In this document: positions 4,867 through 5,750 of the stretch, one piece after another
How the letters are laid out: each line of letters opens with the position of its first letter
Position numbering within the stretch: the first letter of the stretch is position 1
Assembly: GCA_036266195.1 (NCBI GenBank)
Contig: DATANP010000417.1
Coordinates: 1 to 5,750, forward strand
Source of the DNA: DATMER01 sp036266195
Lineage (GTDB): Bacteria; Acidobacteriota; Thermoanaerobaculia; Multivoradales; UBA5704
DNA: 5,750 nt
Direction: 5' to 3'
Translations under genes and position numbers: made by a program
Notes under the pieces: generated by a model
The model's input: only the letters and a program-made list of their open reading frames with translations
The model's database searches: none
What the model was told of the DNA's origin: nothing

Positions 4867-5750
4867 ATGGCCGGGCACTGCATCGTCTGCGGCATGGGGG
4901 ACGTAGGCTACCGGGTGGTGGAGCTGCTCCACCGGCTGGGCGAGGAGGTCGTGGTCGTCACCAGCGAGGTGCGGGACGACCGGCGACGGATGGCCGAGGC
5001 CCATGGCGTCCGGGTCCTGATCGGCGACGCCCGCAACGATCAGCTCCTGAGTGAAGCCGGGCTTGTCTCGGCCAAGGCGGTGATCGCGGCCACGGACCAG
5101 GATCTGGTCAACATCGAGGTGTTCCTCGACTCGCAGCGCCTGCGGCCGGAGGTTCCCGTGGTCGTGCGGCTGTTCGATCAGGATCTGGCGCGCCAGCTCG
5201 AAGGATCGTTCGGCCTCCGGCGCGCGCTCGGCATGGCGGCCCTGTCCGCGCCCAGCTTCGCCGCCGCGGCGCTCGGAGAGTCGTTCCTTGGAACCTTCTC
5301 CGTCCTGGACACGCCGTTCGTGATCGGCCGCCACCGCGTGGAGGACGGCCCTCTTCGGGACTGCCCCAGCCTCGGCGCCGTGACCGACCGGCACCGCCTC
5401 GTCCCCCTGATCCGGGAGCGATCCGGCGAGGCTTGCGCGGCGCTGCCGCCGGCGGAGGACCCGGTCCTGCCCCAGGACCGCCTGTCGCTGCTGGCCCGGA
5501 AGACGGACTGGGACCGGCTGTTCGGCTCGGCGCCGGCTACGTCGCCGAAGTCCGCGGTGCTGCCGCTCGGGCTCCGGTTGCGCCAGGGCTTCTCCCGGCT
5601 GCGGACTTACTGGCGCGAGGAGCCGACTCCACTCCGCGCGGTCTTCCTGAGCCTCTGCGTGCTGATCCCTCTCACGGTGGCGGTGTTTCATTTGTTCGTC
5701 CATCTGCCGCTCGCGGATTCGATCTTTCACACGATCGCGAATCTGCACGG
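4867..5750 (+). CDS. RCK/TrkA-N potassium-channel-type protein, N-terminal part (3' partial)
   Basis: The frame runs open off the right edge (294 complete codons). It starts almost directly in a Rossmann-fold RCK/TrkA-N domain (residues 4 to about 125): CIVCGMGDVGYRV holds the GxGxxG nucleotide-binding loop (Gly9, 11, 14), Glu34 ends the second strand, and GDARND plus AVIAATDQDLVNIE follow in the usual order. Residues about 140-235 look like a TrkA-C/RCK-C-type region (FVIGRHRVEDGPLRDCPSLG, then RLVPLIRERSGE). After a basic linker, a membrane helix begins (about 257-278, RAVFLSLCVLIPLTVAVFHL). The expected remainder beyond the window is a pore loop with a TVGYGD-type filter, an inner helix and possibly a second RCK domain (inference from RCK channels). 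Likely role: NAD(H)- or ligand-gated K+ movement across the inner membrane. ATG 4867 is preferred because it places the Rossmann strand at the N-terminus as in RCK proteins; ATG 4843 is an in-frame alternative adding eight residues. Neither has an SD. Confidence 0.85.
   Translation, partial: MAGHCIVCGMGDVGYRVVELLHRLGEEVVVVTSEVRDDRRRMAEAHGVRVLIGDARNDQLLSEAGLVSAKAVIAATDQDLVNIEVFLDSQRLRPEVPVVVRLFDQDLARQLEGSFGLRRALGMAALSAPSFAAAALGESFLGTFSVLDTPFVIGRHRVEDGPLRDCPSLGAVTDRHRLVPLIRERSGEACAALPPAEDPVLPQDRLSLLARKTDWDRLFGSAPATSPKSAVLPLGLRLRQGFSRLRTYWREEPTPLRAVFLSLCVLIPLTVAVFHLFVHLPLADSIFHTIANLH

Noticed and set aside
4579..5748. A 389-codon open frame on the - strand
   Set aside because: It lies antisense to the RCK domain gene, whose GxGxxG and later motifs are clear; the antisense product is rich in R, E and Q with no domain.
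1..5750. A novel multi-gene system across the window
   Set aside because: The genes are each recognisable or have general domains, with terminator- and promoter-like signals between them. Shared secretion is the only common trait of the central three, and no linked function is visible.

Overview
The window is GC-rich DNA (roughly two-thirds G+C by eye). It has five genes, all on the + strand, separated by gaps of about 40 to 125 bases. Three consecutive genes encode proteins with Sec signal peptides, and the SD-like sites present are of the GGAGG type. This points to a high-GC Gram-negative bacterium. The pairing of a KP-43-like subtilase with a 'CDDGLFCNGAETC' cysteine module and a CBM96/DNRLRE-like domain is typical of secreted proteins from Acidobacteriota, Myxococcota and related soil or sediment lineages. 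That taxonomic reading is inference, and no marker gene is present to settle it.

Layout: (1) positions 1-169, the last 55 codons of an unidentified gene. (2) 170-248, a short gap with a weak hairpin and the SD of the next gene. (3) 249-3104, a 951-residue secreted multidomain serine protease with signal peptide, two I9-like prodomain modules, S8 catalytic domain (D252, H314, N426, S506), KP-43-type jelly roll, eight-cysteine module and CBM96/DNRLRE-like C-terminus. (4) A GC-only hairpin, then 3167-3814, a small secreted alpha/beta hydrolase. (5) 3854-4741, a secreted cysteine-containing TPR protein whose probable -10 box contains the stop codon of the hydrolase. (6) A 125-base gap with two TTGCSGCAA palindromes 20 bases apart. 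(7) 4867 to the window end, the N-terminal part of an RCK/TrkA-N potassium-channel-type protein in which the NAD-binding domain precedes the membrane segment.

The protease, hydrolase and TPR protein all act outside the cytoplasm. However, hairpins and promoter-like boxes between them suggest separate transcription units rather than one operon. I see no functional pathway linking the five genes. No RNA gene, insertion sequence, CRISPR array or defence system is visible. The most distinctive signals are the protease domain architecture, the paired palindromes ahead of the channel gene, the RCK-first channel, and a shared GGTAGAnTC box at two gene boundaries.
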